DNA of 64,000 nucleotides, taken from contig NZ_JAAGVZ010000015.1 of NCBI RefSeq assembly GCF_010882125.1, positions 19,308 through 83,307 of the forward strand, read 5' to 3'. Below are positions 27,324-35,862 of the stretch, piece by piece; the first letter of the stretch is position 1, and each line of letters starts with the position of its first letter. The notes beneath the pieces were generated by a model. It did no database searches and was not told where the DNA came from. It saw only the letters and a program-made list of their open reading frames with translations. The DNA is from Peribacillus alkalitolerans. GTDB lineage: Bacteria > Bacillota > Bacilli > Bacillales > DSM-1321. Made by a program: the position numbers and the translations under genes.

Positions 27324-28571
27324 TTGCATTGTAAGAATTGCGGGCAATTATATGATACATCAGATGACTATTGTAAGAAATGTGGTTGGTCATTTAAAAT
27401 AGAGCAATTGAATCAGAGGAAATGGAAGAAACCATTGATGTTGACAAGAATTAAAAGACAAGTCTTAAAGTATACCTTCATTATGGCTTCTATTTGTTTA
27501 TTCTTTTATGGGTACTGGGAATTAATTGACTATTTACATCACTTTATTGTTAAAGAGATTAAGGTTAATCAACATGTTAACAGTGGGGATATACTCACGG
27601 TTCTTTTTGGAATTAGTTCATCCATTTTAGCCCTGGTCGGTTTGGTTACAATTTTTGTTTCAATTAATAGTCAGCATAGAATTCAAAGATGTAGAGAATT
27701 ATTGTGGGAATTAATGGAGATACCATATCAATGCTGGGATGATCTAGGCAAATTTCATTATAAATTCTCATTAGAACAGGACATTCGACAACGGTTAATT
27801 ATTTATCAGCAAACACTAAAAAGTGGTTTAATCTTTAATTACATAGTTGTGACCTATCTAGTTGTTGTTATTCTAGCCGTTTCTGGGATTATAATTATTA
27901 CAACTGAGGTATTAAAAGATCTTTATTTTACAAATTTAAGCGAATATCACATTATTTATAGTTTAGTAATTGTAGGTGTAATCATCATGATTATGTTTGC
28001 GATATTATTATTATCTTTAACCCAAATTGGCCTAATTGCAAGCCTGCCTCAATTAGATGATATTATGAATGCAGATACATCTAAAAGTGATATTCCTGGT
28101 ATATTATTAGCAGCAATTTGTATGAGAGTTATGATAGCAGATTCATTGATTGTGAGATTTACTTTTCCTTTTCAAAATATAGAAATCTACCCATGGATCA
28201 TTGGTATTTTAAAGGATACAAATGAAGAAGTGCTAATTAAAGGTGGTCCATTTGAACATAATCCAAATAAGAAAAAAATAGATCAACAATATATTGATCA
28301 TAGTCGAGCACATAGACTACATTATATTGTAAGTGATCCATTTGAGCTTGATTTTTCTTTATATGAAAAAATTAGGTATAAGTTTGAATTAAATAGTAAA
28401 CAAGGAAAAGTTTATGTTGAATTTGAACAAAATAAAAATGATAGCTCTCTTGAAAATGAAGGAAGGATTCATCCAATAAGTATCATTCCAAAGCTAAGTA
28501 TAGAAGATAATTTGTTTAAAAATCTAGAAAATGTTAAGGGCGATAAAAACAAAAAATGGTTTGTTTCCTAA
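27324..28571 (+). CDS. Zinc-ribbon membrane protein of unknown function
   Basis: 415 residues. The N-terminus has a zinc ribbon (CKNCG ... CKKCG, residues 3-20), then four hydrophobic segments (about 50-72, 88-112, 165-192 and 208-240), and a soluble C-terminal domain of about 170 residues that I do not recognise. The TTG start is supported by GGGTAAGGGA upstream. The gene is unusually AT-rich, unlike the core genes, which suggests transfer. Convergent with the phosphoribosyltransferase gene 13 bases away. The TM region loosely recalls membrane anchors of the phage-defence or stress type, but I cannot assign it. Confidence 0.65.
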   Translation: MHCKNCGQLYDTSDDYCKKCGWSFKIEQLNQRKWKKPLMLTRIKRQVLKYTFIMASICLFFYGYWELIDYLHHFIVKEIKVNQHVNSGDILTVLFGISSSILALVGLVTIFVSINSQHRIQRCRELLWELMEIPYQCWDDLGKFHYKFSLEQDIRQRLIIYQQTLKSGLIFNYIVVTYLVVVILAVSGIIIITTEVLKDLYFTNLSEYHIIYSLVIVGVIIMIMFAILLLSLTQIGLIASLPQLDDIMNADTSKSDIPGILLAAICMRVMIADSLIVRFTFPFQNIEIYPWIIGILKDTNEEVLIKGGPFEHNPNKKKIDQQYIDHSRAHRLHYIVSDPFELDFSLYEKIRYKFELNSKQGKVYVEFEQNKNDSSLENEGRIHPISIIPKLSIEDNLFKNLENVKGDKNKKWFVS

Positions 28572-28584
28572 ATGTAGAGATTCA

Positions 28585-29040
28585 TTATATTAAACCTTGG
28601 TCATACTCATGTTTCTCCCATGGAACAATTAAGCGGTAATTTTTATCTGTCAAATTGAAACAGTAATAATCTGGATTCTGTATTTGTGATAATAGGTCTT
28701 TACATACGACAAAGGTATGAACGTGAAAATTTGATTCAGTTAAGAAATTTATAGTATCTACTAATGTTGATCCCTTGCCAGCGAAGTCTTCTACAACTAA
28801 AACTTTCGAATTTGATTTAGGTCTATGTCCATTCCAGTTTACTTCACGCGTTGACCTATCGTAGTTCACGAAATAAACGGGTAAGTCAGTTAAAAAGGAA
28901 AGGTGCATGCCTGCAAAGCTTCCACCACGGAGTATAACAATAATGGCATTGTAGTTTAGTGACTTTATTTCCATTACATGTTTCTCTATCTTAGACGCAA
29001 TCTCATCATATCCAAGATAAATAGGCTCTCTATTACTCAT
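28585..29040 (-). CDS. Phosphoribosyltransferase-domain protein
   Basis: 151 residues with the type I PRTase fold. The PRPP-binding loop VLVVEDFAGKGSTL (about 93-106) and the preceding IVILRGGSFAGM segment are visible. The hood sequence differs from hypoxanthine, uracil and orotate enzymes, so the base substrate is unknown; it may be closer to xanthine/guanine PRTases. ATG at 29040 is preceded by AAGGAGAC. It faces the zinc-ribbon gene; no shared terminator is clear in the 13 bases between them. Confidence 0.72.
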   Translation of the reverse strand: MSNREPIYLGYDEIASKIEKHVMEIKSLNYNAIIVILRGGSFAGMHLSFLTDLPVYFVNYDRSTREVNWNGHRPKSNSKVLVVEDFAGKGSTLVDTINFLTESNFHVHTFVVCKDLLSQIQNPDYYCFNLTDKNYRLIVPWEKHEYDQGLI

Positions 29041-29272
29041 AAAAAGTCTCCTTTGTGTAATTATCTAATATTAATATGAAATGTTATTGTGGTATTTTGT
29101 TGTATTTGAACAATCTTGTTAAGATCATTTATCATTTGTCATTCTATTAAAATTGCTTTCAATATAATATAGATATTATAACGCTATTGTTTGTTAAACT
29201 CAGATTATTGTCAACCTAGGTACTTGAGATAATAATATTCTTTTTCTGTATATAAAAAATAAAGAGTAGGAT

Positions 29273-29318
29273 AAGTGCCAGGGACCTTACAGATTTCTGG
29301 ATGGTGCCTGGCACTTTT
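29273..29318. repeat. GTGCCAGG/CCTGGCAC hairpin repeat
   Basis: AAGTGCCAGG (29273-29282) and CCTGGCACTT (29307-29316) enclose 24 bases. This TGCCAGGCAC type of palindrome is dispersed in many Bacillus genomes. It sits in the 563-base space between the PRTase and the sigma-54 regulator. Confidence 0.55.
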
Positions 29319-29402
29319 ACTCAGAATTTTTGATTCTTTCAAGAAATTGGTGTAAATGATCCGATAATTTCATACAGAACCGGATATAGAATCATTATGT
29401 AA

Positions 29403-29463
29403 AAAAACAGGATTAAGAAATGATCTGTGGAATATTCAGGTCACACTTAATCCTGTTTTTTTG
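29403..29463 (+). terminator. Orphan terminator upstream of the sigma-54 regulator
   Basis: AAAAACAGGATTAAG pairs with CTTAATCCTGTTTTT around 28 bases, then TTG. No + strand gene precedes it within 800 bases. Confidence 0.65.
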
Positions 29464-29603
29464 AGTTTTACTTCGAGTTTATGGAATGGATAACGTTAGT
29501 GTATATTTTGATATAATATTATATGTGTAGTATTTATGAGGAACGTTGCGCAGTTGTGTTCTTATTTTGATTTTCATTTTGAGAATAATGTTGGAGGCAA
29601 ATC

Positions 29604-31304
29604 GTGAACAATTACCATCTGTACAATATTGAAAAATTCCTAGTCAATTATGTGCAAACTATCAAAGATATCGTTGAACTCAATCTTTATGTCGTTGATG
29701 ATAACTTGATTCGGATAGTCAGTACGGGTGCTTTGGATATATTAAGAGGGATACCTCTTACAAAAAATCAGCTAACCTATAAGGTTATGACACAAAAAAA
29801 ACCGCTGTACATGTGCAATCCAAAAGAAAGTGAATTGTGCGAGGGCTGTGAAATCAAAGAACTTGGGAATTGCATAGAGGAACACACATTATATTATCCA
29901 ATAGTCATCGACGACTACGCAATTGGTGTCATTGCATTGTTTGCAGTGACAGATGAAGAAAAACAAAAGCTGAAATCAAAGCTCAGTGAATTTGAGAGGT
30001 TGTTGAGCCAGATGGCTGAGACGATCAAGCTCAAACTCAAAGAAACCACAAATGTTCATCGTTTTGAAACACTCATGGCGAATATAAGTGATAGCATCAT
30101 AGTGACAGACATTGATGACATTGTGCTTTTTTCAAATTTACTACAGCTCGAAGGAAAGTCGGGAATGAGCTTGAGGAAAATCTTTGATCCAGCAGATTTA
30201 GATCGGTTGAATGAAATCGGATATGACCATCCAATTATTATAAACGATGAATATGGATTAGGCAGGTTTTCTTTATCCAAGGTCATTATCAATCCCAATG
30301 AACGGCATATTGAAAAAATGTATCTCATGAAATCTGTTGAGGAAGAAGGGAAGGTAGCGACAAGAATTGCTTACAATGGTTTGGATTTTATTGGGAGTAG
30401 CCATTCTTCTATGCTCACTAGAGATATGATCTCAAAGGCCGCTGACTATGATTTTAATGTACTGATTCTCGGGGAAAGCGGTACGGGCAAGGGGGTTATT
30501 GCAGAAGCCATCCACAAACAGAGTGCAAGAAAAGACAAGCCTTTCATTGATGTGAATTGTTCAGCAATCCCTAGCAACCTGATTGAGAGCGAGCTGTTTG
30601 GATACGAGGCTGGAGCCTTTAGTGGTGCCAGTAAGAATGGGAAACCAGGAATGTTTGAGTTGGCAAACGGCGGTACAATCTTTCTGGACGAAATCGGGGA
30701 AATGGATATCGCATTACAACCGAAACTGCTCAAGGTGCTTGACGACAAACACGTAAGCAGGCTGGGCGGCGTTAAGTCCAAGAAACTGGATATTCGAGTG
30801 ATTGCAGCGACAAACAAGGATGTGCATGAGTTGGTCAGGCAAAAGTTGTTCAGAGAGGATCTTTACTATCGCTTGGCAGTCATGGTCATCGAAAACGAGC
30901 CATTACGTTCTAAAACGGAGGACTTGATTCCTCTGGCCATTCATTTTATAAACAAGTATAACAGGAAATACAATAAGAGTATAAAAGGGCTGTCTCAACA
31001 GGTGGTCAAGGCCTTTATGCAATATGATTGGCCAGGAAATATTCGTGAACTGGAAAATGCAATAGAGTATGCAGTTGCCGTTGAAGAAGGCAAAAAGATC
31101 AGTGCTCAGTCATTGCCAAGGCGAATACTGTCCAACAATCCACTAGTCGTATCAACCAGCTTAGAGGACATTAAGAAGAATAGAATTCTGGAGCTCCTTA
31201 ACATGCATGGTCACACGGCACAGGGGAAACAGAAAGTTGCAGAAAGTTTGGGTATAAGTTTGTCCACCTTATATCGCTATATGAAAAAGTTTGAAATTAG
31301 CTGA
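29604..31304 (+). CDS. Sigma-54-dependent transcriptional activator with Cys-rich sensor
   Basis: 566 residues. An N-terminal sensor (1-150) carries a four-Cys cluster (MCNPKESELCEGCEIKELGN plus C), suggestive of a metal or redox centre; a PAS-like domain follows (about 150-245). The AAA+ domain (about 260-490) has Walker A GESGTGKGVIAEA and Walker B TIFLDEIGEM; the sigma-54 contact loop reads GAFSGA, not the usual GAFTGA. A Fis-type HTH (LGISLSTLYRYM) ends the protein. The GTG start follows TTGGAGGCAAATC. It lies just before a -24/-12 promoter, so it should activate the amidase-brnQ operon. Confidence 0.88.
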   Translation: MNNYHLYNIEKFLVNYVQTIKDIVELNLYVVDDNLIRIVSTGALDILRGIPLTKNQLTYKVMTQKKPLYMCNPKESELCEGCEIKELGNCIEEHTLYYPIVIDDYAIGVIALFAVTDEEKQKLKSKLSEFERLLSQMAETIKLKLKETTNVHRFETLMANISDSIIVTDIDDIVLFSNLLQLEGKSGMSLRKIFDPADLDRLNEIGYDHPIIINDEYGLGRFSLSKVIINPNERHIEKMYLMKSVEEEGKVATRIAYNGLDFIGSSHSSMLTRDMISKAADYDFNVLILGESGTGKGVIAEAIHKQSARKDKPFIDVNCSAIPSNLIESELFGYEAGAFSGASKNGKPGMFELANGGTIFLDEIGEMDIALQPKLLKVLDDKHVSRLGGVKSKKLDIRVIAATNKDVHELVRQKLFREDLYYRLAVMVIENEPLRSKTEDLIPLAIHFINKYNRKYNKSIKGLSQQVVKAFMQYDWPGNIRELENAIEYAVAVEEGKKISAQSLPRRILSNNPLVVSTSLEDIKKNRILELLNMHGHTAQGKQKVAESLGISLSTLYRYMKKFEIS

Positions 31305-31331
31305 TTTTTTAAAATTGAAAATCATTTTGAG

Positions 31332-31360
31332 AAAAATGAACCGATGAGGTTCATTTTTTT
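31332..31360 (+). terminator. Terminator after the sigma-54 activator gene
   Basis: AAAAATGAACC pairs with GGTTCATTTTT around GATGA, followed by TT. Confidence 0.8.
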
Positions 31361-31383
31361 GTTGGAAAATAGCTAATTTTGAG

Positions 31384-31400
31384 TTGGCATGATTCTTGCA
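31384..31400 (+). promoter_or_regulatory. Sigma-54 (SigL) promoter
   Basis: TTGGCAT (31384-31390), five bases, TTGCA (31396-31400): GG and GC are spaced as in the -24/-12 consensus TGGCAC-N5-TTGCW. It is 33 bases before the amidase start and downstream of the activator gene. Confidence 0.85.
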
Positions 31401-31432
31401 TTATATGATTACAAACACAAGGAGGTAGAAAA

Positions 31433-32323
31433 ATGAAGCCACTTATAGGAGTTACAAGTAATTATATTTATAGCTACATGCCAAAACTGAATAAAGGGAG
31501 TAAAAACGAGCAGGCTCAGTTTGAAGCCTTGCAAAGCACATATGTTGGAAGCTGTTTATTCGGATTGAATGATGTGCCGTTTAACATGTCTTTGTCAACA
31601 GATATTCAAGCTATTGAACAAGCTGGAGGCATACCGATTATCATTCCGCAAACTGAAGATGAAGATTCTATGAGAAGCATTCTAAGTCGACTAGATGGAA
31701 TCGTATTTACAGGGGGGAATGATATCCATCCAGAGTTTTATGGTGAAGAAGTGAATTACAACAAAGGACTGTTTGGAACATTAGATAATTTAAATGCGGA
31801 AGACGCATCTGTATTTGCTAAAACTGTTATTGAAAGAGACAGAATGGAGATTGCACTCATGAAGCTTGCGCTTGAAAAGACAAGTCTTCCAATACTTGGT
31901 ATTTGTCGCGGCTTACAGATTATGAATGTCTCTCTTGGTGGCAGCTTGTACCAAGATCTTGAAAAGTGTTATGACAAGGGAGATCTATTGGAACACGTTA
32001 GCCTTGAAAAATGGGCAACGCATGTACATGACATCAACATTGAAAATGGGAGTTTAGTGTATAAGATATTTGATGAGAACCGAATAAATGTCAATTCTAT
32101 TCATCATCAGGCAATCCGCCACCTGGGGGATGGCTTGAAGGCTACTGCCAAAGCTGCAGACGGTATTGTGGAAGCGATAGAGTATGATGACGCTTCAAGA
32201 TTTGTCTTGGGTGTGCAATGGCATCCTGAAATGCTGCTCAAATCTGATGAGACTCATAGGAAAGTATTTGATGCATTTATAGAAGCAAGCAAAAAGAAAG
32301 CGTTTACAATAAATGGAATCTAG
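31433..32323 (+). CDS. Class I glutamine amidotransferase-like hydrolase (peptidase C26, PuuD-like)
   Basis: 296 residues of the gamma-glutamyl-gamma-aminobutyrate hydrolase family. The nucleophile is in ILGICRGLQIMN, and the His-Glu pair in GVQWHPEML, so the triad is complete; FTGGNDIHPEFY matches family members. It should cleave a gamma-glutamyl amide or peptide. AAGGAGGTAGAAAA precedes the ATG. First gene of a sigma-54-dependent two-gene operon with brnQ 11 bases downstream; natural substrate not known. Confidence 0.87.
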   Translation: MKPLIGVTSNYIYSYMPKLNKGSKNEQAQFEALQSTYVGSCLFGLNDVPFNMSLSTDIQAIEQAGGIPIIIPQTEDEDSMRSILSRLDGIVFTGGNDIHPEFYGEEVNYNKGLFGTLDNLNAEDASVFAKTVIERDRMEIALMKLALEKTSLPILGICRGLQIMNVSLGGSLYQDLEKCYDKGDLLEHVSLEKWATHVHDINIENGSLVYKIFDENRINVNSIHHQAIRHLGDGLKATAKAADGIVEAIEYDDASRFVLGVQWHPEMLLKSDETHRKVFDAFIEASKKKAFTINGI

Positions 32324-32334
32324 GGGGAAATCAG

Positions 32335-33654
32335 ATGGGGAATAAGTTCACTAAAGACAGTTTCATTGTTGGCTTTGCACTATTTGCTGTATTCTTTGGG
32401 GCAGGAAATTTGATCTTTCCACCAGCAATAGGCTTTATGGCAGGATCAAGTTGGATGTTCGCATTCTTGGCACTCTTGTTGGCCGGAATCGCCCTTCCGA
32501 TTCTTTCCATTATTGCAGTATCAAACGCAGGAGGATCATTTGAGGAATTGTCTAAGCCTATCGGAAAATGGTTCCATGTTTCATTCAATCTGTTTGTTAT
32601 GATTGGTGTTGGCGTGCTCGCAACTATCCCAAGAACAGCGGCAACGACACATGAATTGGGCGTGATACCACTGTTTCCGAATGTTCCTATTCAATTGACA
32701 GTGGTGGTATTCTTTGCTCTAACATATTACTTTGCAAATGATAAGTCGAACTTTATTGATAAAGTCGGGAAAATCATGACGCCAGGATTAATTGGGATTC
32801 TTCTATTGATTGGTGTGAAGGCAATTCTCTCACCTCCTTCAACGCCAGCTCCAGCACATGTTCCAAATCCGTTTTCGGCATCTTTTATTGAACTTTATTT
32901 CACGGGTGATCTTTTAACAGGTCTTCTGTGTACTCCGATCTTTGTTTCTGCGATAGTATCGAAGGGCTATACCTTAGAAGCAGAACGCAAGAGAATGACA
33001 CTCAGTGCATCATTGATTGCTGGTGCTGGATTTATTCTGGTTTACTTTGGTCTGCTCTATCTCGGTGCACATGGAGGAAACCTGTTTCCTGCAGACGTAG
33101 CAAGAACGGATTTACTTAATGGCCTTGTCAGTCTTAGCTTTGGAAACATTGGTACAATAGGTCTGTCTATTGTAGTGGTATTAGCTTGTCTTTCAACGGC
33201 AATCGGGATAACTGCTTCCGTTGCAGATTTTGTGAGCTCAGTTACAAAAAATAAGATTACATACAAAGTTATGGTCGCGGTGACTTGTATTGTTGGTGTT
33301 ATCGTTGGAGGGACTGGGGTTGATAGCATTATCAACTTTGCAGGACCGATTTTCTACACAGTGTATCCACCTGCAATTGTGTTGACATTCCTGGGATTAT
33401 TTAAGAAGTATGTGCCAAATGACGGGGCATTTCGTTATGCAGTTTTAATCACTCTGGCGTTGAGTGCAGTAAAGGGCTTGGGTGAACTTGGCGTCCATAT
33501 TGGATTTATTGATAGCCTTATTTCATCATTGCCGCTTAGCAGTCAAGGTTTTGAGTGGATTCTTCCAGCTATTGCTGGATTCTTCTTCGGATGGATTCTT
33601 TATAAGTTGACAGGAAAAGAAATTGTTGAAGCAAATGTTCGTAGAGCGAACTAG
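32335..33654 (+). CDS. brnQ: Branched-chain amino acid transporter BrnQ
   Basis: 439 residues, LIVCS family, about twelve helices; FFGAGNLIFPPAIGFMAG near residues 18-35 is the family hallmark. Sodium- or proton-coupled import of Leu, Ile and Val. AGGGGGAAATCAG precedes the ATG. Translated 11 bases after the amidase; the pair suggests release of an amino acid or a gamma-glutamyl compound and its uptake. In B. subtilis SigL likewise drives branched-chain amino acid use. Confidence 0.9.
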   Translation: MGNKFTKDSFIVGFALFAVFFGAGNLIFPPAIGFMAGSSWMFAFLALLLAGIALPILSIIAVSNAGGSFEELSKPIGKWFHVSFNLFVMIGVGVLATIPRTAATTHELGVIPLFPNVPIQLTVVVFFALTYYFANDKSNFIDKVGKIMTPGLIGILLLIGVKAILSPPSTPAPAHVPNPFSASFIELYFTGDLLTGLLCTPIFVSAIVSKGYTLEAERKRMTLSASLIAGAGFILVYFGLLYLGAHGGNLFPADVARTDLLNGLVSLSFGNIGTIGLSIVVVLACLSTAIGITASVADFVSSVTKNKITYKVMVAVTCIVGVIVGGTGVDSIINFAGPIFYTVYPPAIVLTFLGLFKKYVPNDGAFRYAVLITLALSAVKGLGELGVHIGFIDSLISSLPLSSQGFEWILPAIAGFFFGWILYKLTGKEIVEANVRRAN

Positions 33655-33779
33655 TTGGCATAATAAAATGATTGTTATACTTATTGCCTGAAGATTTATA
33701 TTAAGACAGAAGCAACCATTAACCACTAATACTACTCTACACAGGTAGAAAATTTCGCAGTGTTAGAGTTTGAAAAAAA

Positions 33780-33820
33780 AATTGAAAAAAGGAGTTCAGT
33801 GATGGACTTCTTTTTTTTTG
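33780..33820 (+). terminator. Probable terminator after brnQ
   Basis: AAAAAAGGAGTTC pairs imperfectly with GACTTCTTTTTTTTT. It is 130 bases from the brnQ stop. Confidence 0.5.
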
Positions 33821-33858
33821 TATTGAAATGACTATATTTATCACGTATCAACTGGCGC

Positions 33859-33892
33859 TTCTGCAAGAAGGCTTTATTACCTTCTTGCAGAA
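33859..33892. other. Perfect 13-bp hairpin
   Basis: TTCTGCAAGAAGG pairs exactly with CCTTCTTGCAGAA around CTTTATTA. No T run follows. It lies in the space between brnQ and the converging uracil permease. Confidence 0.5.
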
Positions 33893-34005
33893 ATAAGGAT
33901 AAAATAGTTTACTTAGTCTTCCTTGAAAACGTTTTATTACAGAATATCGCTCGATAGAATATTGCCTGACCATAGCTTAGAATTTTGGAAAAACTATAAC
34001 ATTAA

Positions 34006-34045
34006 AAAAGCCATCCCACTGAAAATGTTGTGGAATGGCCTTTTC
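34006..34045 (-). terminator. Terminator of the uracil permease gene
   Basis: Read on the minus strand: AAAAGGCCATTCC and GGGATGGCTTTTTT pair around an AT-rich loop, right after the permease stop. Confidence 0.75.
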
Positions 34046-34048
34046 ATT

Positions 34049-35218
34049 TTAACGTTCGTTCTTTGTAGTAAAATCAGGTACAAGCCAATGGATGAGCAAT
34101 CCAGCAATGGTAGCGTATGCGATACCATTATGAGCATATCCAATGCCGATGATGAAGATGATCGCGACTATGACTAAATTTTTCATATTAGCAAGACTCA
34201 CTTTTTCCTCAATGAGGTGACGGATCCCCATTGCGGCGATCATACCAAACAACAGGATACATATACCACCCATCACTGCCACTGGAATAGATTGGATAAC
34301 AGCTCCAACTTTACCGAACAAGCCAAGAAGAATCGAAAGAACAGCAGCGCCTTGAATAATCCTACTGGAAAACTGGCGTGTGATAGCTAGAACCCCGAGG
34401 TTTTCCGCGTAAGTTGTTTGTGCAGGTCCGCCGATGAAGCCGGAGATTAATGTTGCAATGCCATTCCCCCATAGGATCCTTGAAAATCCAGGATTCTTAG
34501 TCACATCTTGTCCTGTGATCTCATTCAGTACAAACATATGTCCAAGGTCTTCGATGATGGTAACCAGGGCAATCGGCGCCATACCGAGGATCACAACCCA
34601 CGTGAATTCTGGCATGACGACATGTGGAAGAGCAAAAGTCGGTGCGCTGACGATGGTATCAAAATCAACCAATCCACGCAAAGCGGCATAAGCATACCCT
34701 ACTGCAAGACCAATTATAAGTGGCAAGAGGCGAATCACCTTTGTACCTGCAAGCGTAGCGATGACCGCTGCAAGAAGGCTGACGATAGCGACATCCCAAT
34801 GGGTTGAAGCCATGTTGGTTACCGCCGTGGTTGCCAGCGCAAGACCGATTATACTTACAACCGGTCCGACGACAACAGCAGGAATTACTTTTCGGACTTT
34901 TTCAAAGCCAACAAATGAAATGATAATAGATACAATGGCATAAACAATGGAAACGCTGATAAGACCTGCAACCGCTTGACCTGGTGATTGTAACTTCCCC
35001 ACATACAACGCTAGCGGAGCAATAAAGGCAAAGGATGAACCTAGATACGTAGGAACCTTTCCGCGTGTAATTAGATGGAAAATCAGGGTTCCTAAACCAC
35101 TGGCAATAAGTGCGCTTCCTGGATCAAGACCGGTTAGTGCTGGCACCAGAACTGTGGCTCCAAACATTGCAAACAAATGCTGTAATGATAATGGTATCGC
35201 GCTTAAAAAATTTTTCAA
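34049..35218 (-). CDS. Uracil permease (NCS2 family, UraA/PyrP-like)
   Basis: 389 residues and about fourteen membrane segments. Typical NCS2 features are SLQHLFAMFGATVLVPAL in TM1, TYLGSSFAFIAP, and the conserved GFIGGPAQTTYAENLGVLAI segment. Proton-coupled uracil uptake is the likely role. The start codon is TTG, with GAGGGGGGACACG upstream on the minus strand; no in-frame ATG is nearby. No pyrR attenuator was seen, and it is not near other pyr genes. It lies within the segment bounded by attachment-like copies B and C. Confidence 0.87.
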   Translation of the reverse strand: MKNFLSAIPLSLQHLFAMFGATVLVPALTGLDPGSALIASGLGTLIFHLITRGKVPTYLGSSFAFIAPLALYVGKLQSPGQAVAGLISVSIVYAIVSIIISFVGFEKVRKVIPAVVVGPVVSIIGLALATTAVTNMASTHWDVAIVSLLAAVIATLAGTKVIRLLPLIIGLAVGYAYAALRGLVDFDTIVSAPTFALPHVVMPEFTWVVILGMAPIALVTIIEDLGHMFVLNEITGQDVTKNPGFSRILWGNGIATLISGFIGGPAQTTYAENLGVLAITRQFSSRIIQGAAVLSILLGLFGKVGAVIQSIPVAVMGGICILLFGMIAAMGIRHLIEEKVSLANMKNLVIVAIIFIIGIGYAHNGIAYATIAGLLIHWLVPDFTTKNER

Positions 35219-35398
35219 ACGTGTCCCCCCTCATTAATAGTGCCTTTCATTTATGATATATTTCTTCTATTTAATTTTAGAATAAAAATTCATTAGAATA
35301 ATTATTTATGTCTATAATGATTACATTTTTGTATTTTTTTGTAGTTGAAGATTATTACAAGAAGGGTAAAATAAAACTCATTTATACACTAGGAAAAT

Positions 35399-35441
35399 AA
35401 AAACCTCATTTTGATGTATCAGTGTGAAACGTACCACAAAT
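35399..35441. other. Attachment-site-like sequence (copy C)
   Basis: AAAAACCTCATTT (35399-35411) and GAAACGTACCACAAAT (35426-35441, 14 of 16 identical to copy B), again 24 bases apart. The rlmH-like reading here is ETYHKWW, so the stop is lost. A degenerate AAAACTCATTTA (35374-35385) precedes it. The rest of 35219-35862 is AT-rich with two hairpins and no recognisable gene. Confidence 0.6.
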
Positions 35442-35526
35442 GGTGGTAAAGCAGAAAGTTGAAGTTGTGTTGGATAAAGAGTGGCTAGATAAACTACAAA
35501 TCTAGTAAGTATACGTAAATTAGACT

Positions 35527-35564
35527 AGAGCAGGAATTTATGTTTCCTGCTCTAATCTGTTTTT
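35527..35564 (+). terminator. Orphan terminator between uracil permease and SDH-like gene
   Basis: AGAGCAGGAA pairs with TTCCTGCTCT, followed by AATCTGTTTTT. No + strand gene precedes it; a 21-codon frame (35440-35505) ends 21 bases before it and may be the tail of a deleted gene. Confidence 0.6.
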
Positions 35565-35862
35565 AAAAAGGAAAAAGCCACTTCTGCTATTCCACAAGAA
35601 ATCTCAATTCAAAAATATTTCAATAACCTGTAGATGATGTTGTCTTATGAAGGCATCTATTTTTTTTACCTTTAAAAGCTTCTCAACGTCCCCTTGTTCC
35701 TTGATGCTTGTCTAATTAGCAATTAATTTAATTATCACCTCAAAATATCAAAAAATAAAATTCCTTGTTAATAGATAAGCGCCGTTACGGTCAAATGTAC
35801 CGTACATAAGATGAAACAAATCAAATTTTCTTAAAAATATATTTGGTTAAAGGGATGATGGT

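Noticed and set aside
33923..34177. Plus-strand frame of 84 codons
   Set aside because: It overlaps the end of the uracil permease on the other strand and crosses that gene's terminator.
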